39,232 nt of DNA from Chloroflexi bacterium HGW-Chloroflexi-8 (lineage in GTDB: Bacteria; Chloroflexota; Anaerolineae; Anaerolineales; Anaerolineaceae), in the NCBI GenBank assembly GCA_002841995.1, contig PHBS01000015.1, positions 1-39,232 of the forward strand, written 5' to 3'. Both the position numbers and the translations under genes were made by a program. Below the pieces are notes generated by a model. The model worked only from the letters and a program-made list of their open reading frames with translations, had not been told where the DNA came from and did not search any database. Every line of letters starts with the position of its first letter. The stretch's first letter is position 1. Positions 1 through 7,604 of the stretch are shown here, piece by piece.

Positions 1-223
1 TACCAATGGTGGCATTTGGCATGTTTCGCCATTCAACGGTTCGCCATATGAGGGTAATGGCGATAAAAATGATGGCAAAGATCCCGCTGCCCAGATTGGT
101 GATGACGCCGGTACGAATTGGACCAATGATATGACCTCCCCGGCTACTGAAAGTTGCTTGCACAGCGATTGCCATTCCGGTTGCAAGTGCAACAAATACC
201 CCGAAGAATATGGCGTTTTTCAT
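1..223 (-). CDS. DMT-type transporter of the YdcZ/DUF606 family (partial)
   Basis: The gene begins with ATG at 223 and runs off the left edge, so only the first 74 residues are visible. An AAGGAG ribosome binding site lies just upstream of the ATG. The visible part has two hydrophobic segments: an N-terminal one ending in a QATFSS motif, and a second one around residues 45-60 after a TGVITNLGSG stretch. This layout (helix, conserved Gln-Ala, short loop, helix beginning with a small-residue stretch) is that of the short YdcZ/DUF606 branch of the drug/metabolite transporter superfamily, which are inner membrane proteins of about 140 residues. Substrate unknown. Family call moderately sure, because the C-terminal half is missing. 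Confidence 0.6.
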   Translation of the reverse strand, partial: MKNAIFFGVFVALATGMAIAVQATFSSRGGHIIGPIRTGVITNLGSGIFAIIFIAITLIWRTVEWRNMPNATIG

Positions 224-524
224 AATCTACTCCTTGTAGATGTCATGAATTCGATCCATTAAATATCGAATTTGAATCACAATTAATGATAATGGAAAAA
301 TCGAACAGGGAAATACTCAAAATAGTAATTTCTTTATGGTAATTTGGCTACCAGGAGTATTTAATTATTTGATGCAGCATCATGCTGTATTGAAAGGTCG
401 ATATTTCCATGAACAAGGAGATGAAGAATTGGCGTAAAAAATACACTGCAGCAGGATTATCTTTTTCACCTAAGTTTCCATATAATTAATGCATCGTTCC
501 TTTGACTTTTCGGGAGATCCTTAT
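224..524. other. Intergenic region, divergent, with a near-palindrome
   Basis: This AT-rich gap lies between the divergently transcribed transporter and GNAT genes and holds no convincing ORF. It contains a near-perfect inverted repeat at 372-390 (ATGCAGCAT, one central C, ATGCTGTAT; one mismatch between the arms), which would suit a dimeric regulator. No clear paired -35/-10 promoter was assigned. Confidence 0.4.
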
Positions 525-1022
525 ATGATCCGACTTCGCTCCTATCGAGAGCAAGATTCCGTCGCGGTTGGTATCCTGATTGCTGAAATATTATCCAAAA
601 ATGTTCTCGAATCCATTCCAGAAAACGAAAAACCAGCCTATATGGGTCCTTTTTATAATGCCCATTCACAGGATTCCTCTCACCAGCAACAAGTTGCCAT
701 GTTTATTCAGGACACGCTTGTCTTTGTAGCGGAAGATGAAGATGGGAATATCGTTGGGGTTTTACGCGGACGTCCTGGTAGATTGCATGGTTTGTACGTT
801 CATGATTGGTATTTTTTTATGGATACCGGCAGAAAATTGGTTGAAAAATTTGAGGAGAATTGCAGGAAACTTGGAAGCTCCAAAATCAAATTGGCGTCTC
901 CATTGTATGCAGTTCCTTTTTATTTGAGGATGGGCTATAAAAAATCGACTGGATTGCGAAATGGTGCCAGTTTTGATGGGCGAGAGCTGGTCTGGCAGCC
1001 CATGAAGAAAAAATTGATTTAA
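525..1022 (+). CDS. GNAT-family N-acetyltransferase
   Basis: Encodes 165 residues from ATG 525, chosen over the in-frame ATG at 489 because GGGAG sits 8 bases upstream and the protein then begins MIRLRSYREQDS, a typical GNAT opening strand. The fold is suggested by the order of elements: the N-terminal strand, a central strand pair around VFVAEDEDGNIVGVLRG, a helix in the acetyl-CoA binding region (MDTGRKLVEKFEE) and a C-terminal VPFYLRMGYKKS motif, which in GNAT enzymes precedes the last strands. The canonical Q/RxxGxG/A loop is degenerate here, so the acetyl donor or activity may differ. A GNAT enzyme would transfer an acyl group from acyl-CoA to an amine; the substrate cannot be predicted. 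A small membrane protein gene follows after 21 bases. Confidence 0.7.
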   Translation: MIRLRSYREQDSVAVGILIAEILSKNVLESIPENEKPAYMGPFYNAHSQDSSHQQQVAMFIQDTLVFVAEDEDGNIVGVLRGRPGRLHGLYVHDWYFFMDTGRKLVEKFEENCRKLGSSKIKLASPLYAVPFYLRMGYKKSTGLRNGASFDGRELVWQPMKKKLI

Positions 1023-1043
1023 CCGGAACTGGATGGTTTCGTA

Positions 1044-1439
1044 ATGGAACGGACTGCGTTTGGTAACACCAGGAATAATATTCTCAGGCTAATGAAATTT
1101 CTCCTCCTGATTCTTGCAGGATTTTGGGTAATCGCTGGAGTGTATGGATTGGTGAATAGGAATAATCATGGGATTACTTCTCCTATCATCTATGTAGTTA
1201 TGGGGATTCTGATGCTGATGAATGCCGGGTTTCTTATCCTGTGCAGTTTTAAATTAGGGAAACGGATTTTTGGGTACTACCTTTTCACGTTATTGCTTTT
1301 GTTTACAAATATTATTTTGAGTTTTACAGATCAAATTGGCACTGCGGATCTGGTTGTTTTGGCATTTACACTGGCTCCCTTTCTTTTGCTAATTATTTAT
1401 CGCCAGAATTTTGTGCCTATCACCAAGACCAAATCATAA
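1044..1439 (+). CDS. Small four-helix membrane protein of unknown function
   Basis: A 131-residue protein with about four hydrophobic segments at roughly residues 17-37, 47-68, 73-92 and 101-121, joined by short loops, and a basic C-terminus (ending in TKTKS). It begins 21 bases after the stop of the GNAT gene, so the two are probably co-transcribed. No ligand-binding or catalytic motif is visible and I do not recognise the family. Likely an integral cytoplasmic-membrane protein. The coding call rests on the start with spacing consistent with an operon, the uninterrupted frame and the clear membrane pattern. Confidence 0.6.
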   Translation: MERTAFGNTRNNILRLMKFLLLILAGFWVIAGVYGLVNRNNHGITSPIIYVVMGILMLMNAGFLILCSFKLGKRIFGYYLFTLLLLFTNIILSFTDQIGTADLVVLAFTLAPFLLLIIYRQNFVPITKTKS

Positions 1440-1496
1440 TACCGTTTTAATCTCAATAATAAATTTGGGATTCATCAAAAAACACAAAGGTTCCTG

Positions 1497-1525
1497 TTGA
1501 CTCTGATGAAAGAGGAGGTTATTCT
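1497..1525 (+). promoter_or_regulatory. Candidate sigma70-type promoter of the OsmC selenoprotein gene
   Basis: TTGACT at 1497-1502 and TATTCT at 1520-1525 are separated by 17 bases, a good match to a housekeeping promoter. Transcription would start about 30 bases before the ATG at 1562. It would make the selenoprotein gene independently transcribed from the GNAT/membrane gene pair upstream. Confidence 0.5.
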
Positions 1526-1561
1526 CTTAAACACAGAAATTCAATAAGGAGATGAGTCACA

Positions 1562-2062
1562 ATGGAAAATAAAAAAGAAGGCTTCCGTGACATTCAGGTG
1601 ACTGCAAATGCCAGCTCTATTGAAAAATGGCGAAAACAAGTGATTGCCGGGCAACCGGAGACCGGGTCTGCATTTGCTCTGATCAGCGATGAAGGCAACT
1701 ACATGCCAGGTGGCGAGGGTACTGCTCCCACGCCTCTGACTTATTTTGTTTCCGGTATGGCTCTTTGACTGATTTCACATGTGTCGCAGGTAGCGACCAA
1801 AAAGAAACTTATGATCCGCAATGAACGTGTAAAAGTGACAGCACATTTTCATGAACAAGGGTCGGTTTTGCGTGGGGACGCGGAAGGGTTCTGTGATGGG
1901 TTTGATGTCGAAATCTCGTTTGATTCCGAAGAACCAGAAGAACAAATCACTACTTTATTACGACTAGCAAGGCAAATGTGTTTTACTGAAAAAGCCCTGG
2001 TTGGAAGCGTGCCAGTACAGGTGACACAACAGGTTAACGGAAAATTAATTTCAGGAAAATGA
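1562..2062 (+). CDS. OsmC-family peroxiredoxin-like selenoprotein (in-frame UGA = Sec69)
   Basis: Read through the TGA at 1766-1768, this is a single 166-codon OsmC-family protein. Residues 1-68 hold the N-terminal half, ending in TPLTYFVSGMAL; the TGA is codon 69; the same frame continues with LISHVSQVATKKKL and the C-terminal half to 2062. OsmC/Ohr proteins reduce peroxides with two cysteines, the first on the central helix right after the 'PxxxfxxGxa' region, the second near the end in an 'A...C' helix. Here codon 69 falls on the first cysteine, and Cys140 (in LARQMCFTEKAL) fits the second, giving a Sec69/Cys140 pair. AAGGAG precedes ATG 1562. The downstream half has no convincing start or ribosome binding site of its own. 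A SECIS-like hairpin begins 11 bases after the TGA. OsmC-like proteins are, as far as I know, among reported bacterial selenoprotein families. The genes for Sec insertion (selA, selB, selC, selD) are not in the window, so this stays a sequence-based prediction. Confidence 0.85.
1780..1799 (+). promoter_or_regulatory. Bacterial SECIS element (selenocysteine insertion hairpin)
   Basis: The arms GTCGC (1783-1787) and GCGAC (1793-1797) pair perfectly around the five-base loop AGGTA. Below them U1782 is bulged, and G1781-C1798 and U1780-A1799 extend the stem to seven pairs. The loop GG is preceded by 20 bases after the UGA; in E. coli fdhF the same count is 18. The fdhF SECIS also has the apical sequence GC-AGGU...GC and a bulged U in the stem, features recognised by SelB. 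The hairpin lies inside the coding region, as bacterial SECIS elements must. The match in loop sequence, bulge and distance together makes chance unlikely. Confidence 0.85.
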
Positions 2063-2128
2063 CAAAATAAGCCATCCAGTAGATTTTCTATTACCAAATA
2101 AAACTGAACCAAGAAAGTTGGCATAAGA

Positions 2129-2668
2129 ATGTTTCGGATACGGAATGCCGTGTGGAGTGATTGTGCAAACCTGGCAAAAGTGCAGGTTGACAATTACCGA
2201 TTGAACTACACAGGGCTTTTACCCCAATCTTACCTGGATCAGTTTTCATATGAGGAACAGGAGCAGGATTGGAAGGACTGGATGACAACCCATTCAGAAG
2301 ACATTCTTGTTGTTGCTGAAAAAAACGATGGTGAATTAGTTGGATACGCCCAGGGCAAATCCGGGTTAACAAGCATTCCCCCTTACGATAGTGAATTAAC
2401 AGCCCTGCATGTCAGTCCTACCTGGCAAATGCTGGGTATTGGGCGTCAACTTATGCAAGCCGTTGCGTCTCGATTTGTACAAATGGGCTGCTTATCCATG
2501 ATGTTGTGGGTGATGGATAAAAATAAAGCACGCCTTTTTTACGAGCGTTTGGGTGGTCAGATCATTGGCCAGCAAATATTACGTCCAGGTAAAGAAGACA
2601 TCCAATTCGTTGAAATTGCTTATGGCTGGTCGGATATCAACAAACTGGTTGTATTACGGATTTCTTAA
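2129..2668 (+). CDS. GNAT-family N-acetyltransferase
   Basis: Encodes 179 residues opening with MFRIRNAVWSDCANLAKVQV, the usual first strand and helix of GNAT enzymes. The acetyl-CoA pyrophosphate-binding loop is visible as QMLGIG (Q/RxxGxG) in the segment LHVSPTWQMLGIGRQLM, followed by the C-terminal KARLFYERLGGQIIGQQ motif. The family uses acetyl-CoA to acylate amines in small molecules, antibiotics or protein N-termini; this member resembles generic RimI-like or stress-related enzymes and its substrate cannot be told. It starts 66 bases after the selenoprotein gene on the same strand and may be partly co-transcribed with it. It converges on the YbhN-type gene, whose stop is 51 bases away. 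Confidence 0.85.
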   Translation: MFRIRNAVWSDCANLAKVQVDNYRLNYTGLLPQSYLDQFSYEEQEQDWKDWMTTHSEDILVVAEKNDGELVGYAQGKSGLTSIPPYDSELTALHVSPTWQMLGIGRQLMQAVASRFVQMGCLSMMLWVMDKNKARLFYERLGGQIIGQQILRPGKEDIQFVEIAYGWSDINKLVVLRIS

Positions 2669-2719
2669 TGCTACATCCGGAAGCACTCAAAGAAGGAATG
2701 ACTCCACCGTTTACCAGGA

Positions 2720-3772
2720 TTATTCGGTTTGACGGGTCGTCATATGGTTCAGATAGATTACCAGAATAAAACCCATAATCGTTGTGAACCAAAACGACAA
2801 AAATCGATAAACCAAAACAACCGCAAACGCTGTTGATCCTGGAACGCCATATCCACTAAAAATGGCTGTCATGGTTGTTTCTACAATTCCCAGACCACCC
2901 GGCAAAATAAATGCTGCTTTCCCCATTAATAAAGGAAGTCCGTATCCTGCCAATACTTCCAAAATGGAAATTGGATGCCCGGCCGCAAAGAAAAGGAAAA
3001 ACAATGCCAAATTATCAAATGCAATATAGATCAATGCACCTGATAATGGCAGATGCCATTTCCCATTGCGAATCTCATCCAGGGCCAAAAATGCCTGTCT
3101 GGTTTTATCTACAATATCTTCGCTGTCCAGTGGGCGGTGCAATTTGGTTTTTAACCAGACCGTAAGACGATGTAAATCATTTAAGAATTGCCCATGGTAA
3201 CGCATTCCCCAGATGACAAATCCGACAATGACGAAAAGTATCATCAGTACAACTGTGAAAATAATAATTTCTAATTTTGATAATTCATGGACAATTAGCA
3301 AATGAGTCAAACTAAATAATGACAGGAAAGTTATAAATGCTGTATTGAGAAATGACGGAAGAATTCCCAATACCGATGCTGTTTTAAGATCAGAAAGCTG
3401 GTTACGAGTCCAATGTGCAATCGATATAATGGTGCCAAACATTCCACCCGCTACTAAACCAACGCTCGATCCGGCAATGAAGATGATTATGCCATTCAAT
3501 ATCGATAATTTTTGCCGATAAATGGCAGATAAAGCATGCATGGAGTAGCCAACCCCAAAATAACTGATTGTTTCTGCCAGAATTGCCAGGATAATAAACT
3601 GCCATTTCATGTGGCTGATTATTTCAAATGCCTGGCGAAATGATTTGACTTGTGGCAATAGAAAATGAATTGCAAGACCTAAAACAAGTAACAAACCAAC
3701 GGTTTGAAAGATTTGTCTTCGATTTGAAGATGATTTTTGGGGTATGCCTTGCTGCATCGTATAAATTTCCAT
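2720..3772 (-). CDS. YbhN/UPF0104-type flippase-like membrane protein (LPG synthase TM domain)
   Basis: A 350-residue protein with about eight transmembrane segments and the family signature near the C-terminus, where PGGLGIVETTMTAIFSGYG is followed by a hydrophobic helix containing YRFLSFW. This is the membrane domain found alone in YbhN/UPF0104 proteins and fused to a transferase in MprF, where it flips aminoacylated phospholipids. No transferase domain is attached here, so a role in moving a lipid or lipid-linked molecule across the membrane is inference. The first 22 residues are polar and basic, then the first helix starts. ATG 3772 is used; ATG 3757 is an alternative. The gene is probably transcribed alone, since a terminator lies just upstream of it at the end of the next gene. 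Confidence 0.8.
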   Translation of the reverse strand: MEIYTMQQGIPQKSSSNRRQIFQTVGLLLVLGLAIHFLLPQVKSFRQAFEIISHMKWQFIILAILAETISYFGVGYSMHALSAIYRQKLSILNGIIIFIAGSSVGLVAGGMFGTIISIAHWTRNQLSDLKTASVLGILPSFLNTAFITFLSLFSLTHLLIVHELSKLEIIIFTVVLMILFVIVGFVIWGMRYHGQFLNDLHRLTVWLKTKLHRPLDSEDIVDKTRQAFLALDEIRNGKWHLPLSGALIYIAFDNLALFFLFFAAGHPISILEVLAGYGLPLLMGKAAFILPGGLGIVETTMTAIFSGYGVPGSTAFAVVLVYRFLSFWFTTIMGFILVIYLNHMTTRQTE

Positions 3773-3820
3773 TCAAGCATGAATATAAAGATTGTATACG
3801 AAAATTGTTTTTGAAGATGC

Positions 3821-3868
3821 TAAATAAAAACAACAACGATTCCTTCTTTCCGGAAAAGGAATCGTTGT
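3821..3868 (-). terminator. Rho-independent terminator of the SH3b lipoprotein gene
   Basis: The arms 3833-3845 (ACAACGATTCCTT) and 3856-3868 (AAGGAATCGTTGT) form a perfect 13-bp stem. Read on the minus strand, the stem is followed by a T-rich tail (complement of the A-rich run 3821-3832). It lies 21 bases after the stop codon at 3889. Confidence 0.85.
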
Positions 3869-3888
3869 CTGCGAAATGAAACCTTAAT

Positions 3889-4674
3889 TTACTTCCAGGT
3901 AAATTGTAATGGGGCATTCGTTGGCAAGCTGATTTGAATAGATTCGGGATCAGCTGTACCGCAAATTCCATTGATGCAATTGCAGGAAGCGTCCATGGTG
4001 TTACTGTCACATCCAATGGCTACGTATGTAATCTTCCAGGTGCCTGAACTTTCCAATGGCATAAAAGCAAAGAATTCGCCATTCTCATCCGTAATAGCGT
4101 CATTTCTTAAGGGATTGTCACCACTGCCTTGCGTTATCGCAAATTGGACTCCACTGATGGGACGGCCAGCCGGATCGAGCAGTTTTCCACGAATGATTTG
4201 CACATCTCCAGGTTCAACCAGAGGTGCTTGCAGTAAGCGAGGTTCATCATTAAATAATTTCGAATAAACCCAACCATAAACCTTTTCAGGAGTTTCAACA
4301 TAAATCCAATCATTTCCTTGTGAACGTCCATGCACAAGTAAAGCTGTATTCTGGTGGACCATCATGCGAGCCGGGAAAAGATAACCGGGGTTTGTGCGAA
4401 GTTTAACGTTATTTACAAACGGGCTGATTGTAAATGGACTATAGTTTGTGGCTGTTGGACTTGGCTGTGGAGCAAGGGTAGCTTGTTCAGTTGCAACTAT
4501 TAGGGGAACTGGTGAGGGGGTGATTGTACTGGCATCAATAAATGGCTGCAGAGTCCGGATTTCAAGTGTTGGTGGAATTGTCATGGTGGCCTGAGAATTT
4601 TTATTCGGAAGGTTGCAACCACTGAGGGCCAGGCTAAAAACGAGAATTATAATAAAAACGATTTTCTTATTCAT
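3889..4674 (-). CDS. Secreted lipoprotein with SH3b-like domain
   Basis: Begins at ATG 4674 (MNKKIVFIII), chosen over ATG 4695 because TAAGGAT lies upstream at proper spacing and the signal peptide then starts with a normal basic N-region. The lipobox is LSGC around residue 20, so it should be lipid-anchored outside the membrane. A Pro/Thr-rich spacer (about residues 40-80) leads to an SH3b-like domain: VKLRTNPGYLFPA at about residue 90, WIYVETP and KVYGWVYSKLF. The C-terminal third has a carboxypeptidase-regulatory-like beta domain (IIRGKLLDPAGRPISGVQFA, DENGEFFAFMP) with a cysteine cluster around CNCINGIC. SH3b domains usually bind cell-wall or surface polymers. The exact role is unknown. 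Confidence 0.75.
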   Translation of the reverse strand: MNKKIVFIIILVFSLALSGCNLPNKNSQATMTIPPTLEIRTLQPFIDASTITPSPVPLIVATEQATLAPQPSPTATNYSPFTISPFVNNVKLRTNPGYLFPARMMVHQNTALLVHGRSQGNDWIYVETPEKVYGWVYSKLFNDEPRLLQAPLVEPGDVQIIRGKLLDPAGRPISGVQFAITQGSGDNPLRNDAITDENGEFFAFMPLESSGTWKITYVAIGCDSNTMDASCNCINGICGTADPESIQISLPTNAPLQFTWK

Positions 4675-4808
4675 AAATTGATCCTTAAATACCAAAAAAG
4701 ACCTTGATGACTCAAAGACGATACATACTCCGGATAAGTTCCGACTTTACCATTATTTCACTGAATAACTCGAATCCTGACCTATTCCATTCATGGTCCA
4801 TTAAAAGA

Positions 4809-6497
4809 TTATTTGGAATTTTTCACTTCACTGATCTTATCCCAAAGCACAAAAGGCGAACCAGTCTTAAAATAGATCGTGTGGTTATTCAGGAAAACGG
4901 GTGTATAAGCAGATAGAAAGGGAGCTGCTTCTTCATCCGTACTGGGAAATACTTCCACAACAACATCAGGTTTCAATTGACCAATGGAATATTCATAACG
5001 CCATTTACTGTGGCCGGGTCTCAGGTTTAAGATATCCTGCCGACTTGGATTGGTAACATTTTGCATAAGGTCGAGTCTGGCTGGCATCATTGCGATCTTT
5101 TGATCGATCTTACCGAAAAGATCCACACCCGGACGTTCAGCAAAGTAAATGATCCCACCTGCAGCAGTCACGGCAATATGTGCTTCTGGGGTAGTTAATT
5201 CCCGTAAAATCAATCCGTCCCTGGTATAACGTTGTGAACCGGGCACAAAAAAGGAGGGCTGTGTCAAAAAAGCATAACGAACAGCGCTTTCGGAAGGATT
5301 CCAAAGCACTGATAGAGGGAAGTATTCATTTTTATAACGGTTTGCATATAATAATGCAAAGACACAGATCAAAATCATCACAATTCGTCCAGCAACCGCC
5401 AGTACGCCTGCTAGTCGTTTAAACCATTTACTCAAAAGACGAATGACCAGATCCATCCAAAGCCAGCCAGAAGCGCTGAAAAGCAGCCAATAAAAAGGCA
5501 TGCCAAGCGCAATAAATCGATTTGCTCCACCACGATGTTCCCAGGCATCACCACCAACGAACACACTGTAGGCTAATTGACCAATCACAATTAATGCAAT
5601 TAACAGCCATCTTCGATCACGTTTGAAGATGAGTACGGTAAACGCAAACAGAAATGCCAAATTGTAAAGCCCGCCAATAAAATCAACCAGGGTATACCAG
5701 CCCCGCAGCAGACGTAAATTAAGCGGAACGCCTGTCATTTTGAGGTAATAGGTCATCGGCAGCCATTCACCATAATAAGCATAGCGCAAGAGGGTTTGCC
5801 CCCCGAGGAAGAGAAACAAAAGCCCACCACCCCAGGCAAAATGTTTCCAGCGATTTTCTTGACCAAATAACCATAACCATCCCATAATCACCAGGAAAGG
5901 CACAACCATATCCAGGCGAATCAGTGTGCTGGCAGCTAATAGAACATATAGCCCCGGTATCACACGCTTTTCATCCAGCGATTTTATTGCCAACCAAACT
6001 CCCGCTGCCATTATGAGCAACAGCACGCTAACTTCAGTCCCTAACAACGACCAATTCGACAACGGATAATAAAAAGCAATCAGGAAAACGGTCAATAAAG
6101 CTGGCAATGGTTTGCCTGGCATTAACCGATTCATAATCTTAAATATAAATATCAGACAAATGATAAAGAAAACAGCACCTGCAATCATGATTGGTAGACT
6201 CATCAACCTTTGAGGAATAGGTAAAAGATGAAATGCCGCCATAAATATGACCCACATCGGATTGGAGTAACCCTCAATCCGTTCTGCACCGGGATACCAA
6301 ATAAGCCCGTATCCGTTTGCAAAAGTGCGGGCATAAGTCATCGAGATCATCGCGTCATCAAAAAGGACGGAATATGTCTGTCCATCCACCTCAAAAAGGC
6401 TTTGCCGAATAAATACCGTAGCATAAGCAGCATAACAAAAGAGAATTGCTGCCAGTAAGAATACCTGAGTAGTTCTTCTCATGAGCCCGTTTATCAA
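4809..6497 (-). CDS. GT-C-type polytopic glycosyltransferase (AftB-like)
   Basis: A 562-residue membrane protein with about nine to eleven helices and a C-terminal extracytoplasmic domain from about residue 410. The first external loop contains the acidic pair Asp47-Asp48 in FDDAMISMTYARTFANGYG, then ERIEGYSNPMW at about residues 72-82. The DDA...RY...NGxG...ERxEGYxNxLW pattern is that of GT-C glycosyltransferases using polyprenyl-phosphate sugars, for example the mycobacterial arabinofuranosyltransferase AftB; the Asp is the presumed catalytic residue. Sugar and acceptor are unknown here. TTG 6497 is chosen because it overlaps the stop of an upstream small ORF as TTGA, suggesting translational coupling; ATG 6482 is the alternative. 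Confidence 0.75.
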   Translation of the reverse strand: MINGLMRRTTQVFLLAAILFCYAAYATVFIRQSLFEVDGQTYSVLFDDAMISMTYARTFANGYGLIWYPGAERIEGYSNPMWVIFMAAFHLLPIPQRLMSLPIMIAGAVFFIICLIFIFKIMNRLMPGKPLPALLTVFLIAFYYPLSNWSLLGTEVSVLLLIMAAGVWLAIKSLDEKRVIPGLYVLLAASTLIRLDMVVPFLVIMGWLWLFGQENRWKHFAWGGGLLFLFLGGQTLLRYAYYGEWLPMTYYLKMTGVPLNLRLLRGWYTLVDFIGGLYNLAFLFAFTVLIFKRDRRWLLIALIVIGQLAYSVFVGGDAWEHRGGANRFIALGMPFYWLLFSASGWLWMDLVIRLLSKWFKRLAGVLAVAGRIVMILICVFALLYANRYKNEYFPLSVLWNPSESAVRYAFLTQPSFFVPGSQRYTRDGLILRELTTPEAHIAVTAAGGIIYFAERPGVDLFGKIDQKIAMMPARLDLMQNVTNPSRQDILNLRPGHSKWRYEYSIGQLKPDVVVEVFPSTDEEAAPFLSAYTPVFLNNHTIYFKTGSPFVLWDKISEVKNSK

Positions 6498-6610
6498 TCC
6501 GTCAGGTTAACCAAGGAAACAATCTTCTTAACGGAGGGAATAGCCATGAAGCCTGCAAAAAAATGAGCAGTATCTAAGACCAAAAATGATGACAAAAGTA
6601 AAACAGACAC
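6494..6610 (-). CDS. Candidate 38-residue hydrophobic leader peptide
   Basis: A GTG at 6610 is preceded by the strong GGAGGAG with 8 bases spacing and opens a 38-codon frame that ends with TGA at 6494-6496. The peptide begins VSVLLLSSFLVLDTAHFFAG, so it is hydrophobic in its first half and basic later (PSVKK). Its stop overlaps the TTG start of the glycosyltransferase as TTGA. This arrangement fits a small membrane peptide or an upstream ORF controlling translation of the next gene. There is no homology evidence, and a chance ORF is possible. Confidence 0.35.
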   Translation of the reverse strand: MSVLLLSSFLVLDTAHFFAGFMAIPSVKKIVSLVNLTD

Positions 6611-6746
6611 GTCTGAAACTCCTCCTGCGATTATTTTAGCATAAATCCAGAGGCAGTTTTGGCGTTTATCTTCAGCCCATATTCTGGATTATGATCCAGG
6701 TGTTGATTCTCAAAAAGTGTTTACAAAACTCCATGAAGAAGGAGAA

Positions 6747-7532
6747 TTAATCATTCGCCGAAGGAGGCCTGGCTTTCGCTTTTTTCGTAAACAGCCAACC
6801 CAAACCAGAAATTACTGTCAGAGCGATGGCACCTAAAAGCAGGAAGGATGGTTTCCTGGTTGTGGCTGCTGGAATGTTAGGTGCTTCTGCAATTGGAATG
6901 AAGATTTGCTGGTTGGTTGGAGTTGATTGCGGAGGATTAGTCGGCAAGATTTCCCCTTTTGGCTGTAAACGCAAATTGGCAGCTGTTTCGGGATTCAAAT
7001 CATCACCGGGATCAATGCCATTCAAGACCAATACATGTGCAGTAACTGCCCAGGCTTGATCAGGTGGTAGCATTCCAGGGTTATGCCAGGGCATGGTTTT
7101 ATTAATATATGTATATAAATCCAGGGCAGTTGGAAAAAGTTGAGGAAAAAAATTCCCAACAATGGCAGGGCTGGCTGGCAGATAGAAGCCATCATCCGGG
7201 TGATTATAACCATGGCATTTGGACTGCCAACAGTTCTGATCCGCCGGATTCCAGGTGGAACGCCAGGCATCTGTCAACCCCGAGCCATCATAAGCATGAC
7301 ACGCACTGCAGGTCAGCCTGTAAACTTCTTTGCCAATGTCTTTTTGTGTGGAACCTGGTGGAAGATCGATGATCACACCAATTTTTTTATCAATAACCTG
7401 CATACCCGGGGTAGCGGTAGCCTGGGCAAGAATTTCACCATCAGCCAATGCACTGGTCCACCCTGCGAATACCAACACCAGGACAGTGCAGAATATGACC
7501 AGTGTGGTTAAGAATGGAGGGCTATTTTTCAT
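6747..7532 (-). CDS. Membrane-anchored cytochrome c, one canonical and one CX4CH heme motif
   Basis: A 261-residue exported protein. It has a signal peptide (cleavage likely after SALA, residue 30), a c-type heme motif CSACH at residues 75-79, a second CWQSKCH motif at 101-107, and a C-terminal transmembrane helix at about 231-250 followed by a basic tail, so it would be held to the outer face of the membrane. The segment MPWHNPGMLPPDQAW supplies a plausible axial methionine and resembles class I cytochrome c. Between the globular domain and the anchor is a Pro/Thr/Asn-rich linker. Such proteins carry electrons between a quinol-oxidising complex and terminal reductases. The AGGAAG ribosome binding site precedes ATG 7532. 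No electron-transfer partner is adjacent; the oxidase-like block is 3 kb away. Confidence 0.85.
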   Translation of the reverse strand: MKNSPPFLTTLVIFCTVLVLVFAGWTSALADGEILAQATATPGMQVIDKKIGVIIDLPPGSTQKDIGKEVYRLTCSACHAYDGSGLTDAWRSTWNPADQNCWQSKCHGYNHPDDGFYLPASPAIVGNFFPQLFPTALDLYTYINKTMPWHNPGMLPPDQAWAVTAHVLVLNGIDPGDDLNPETAANLRLQPKGEILPTNPPQSTPTNQQIFIPIAEAPNIPAATTRKPSFLLLGAIALTVISGLGWLFTKKAKARPPSAND

Positions 7533-7604
7533 TTATTTCTTCCTACATTTACATCAATAAGATTTTTTTGGGAAACAAAAATAGGATAATTTGAAATTGG
7601 AGTG

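Noticed and set aside
1562-2062. Pseudogene or two separate genes split at TGA 1766
   Set aside because: Both halves are in the same frame without other disruptions, the TGA is at the redox cysteine position, the second half lacks a ribosome binding site, and a SECIS-like hairpin follows. A selenoprotein explains all of this better.
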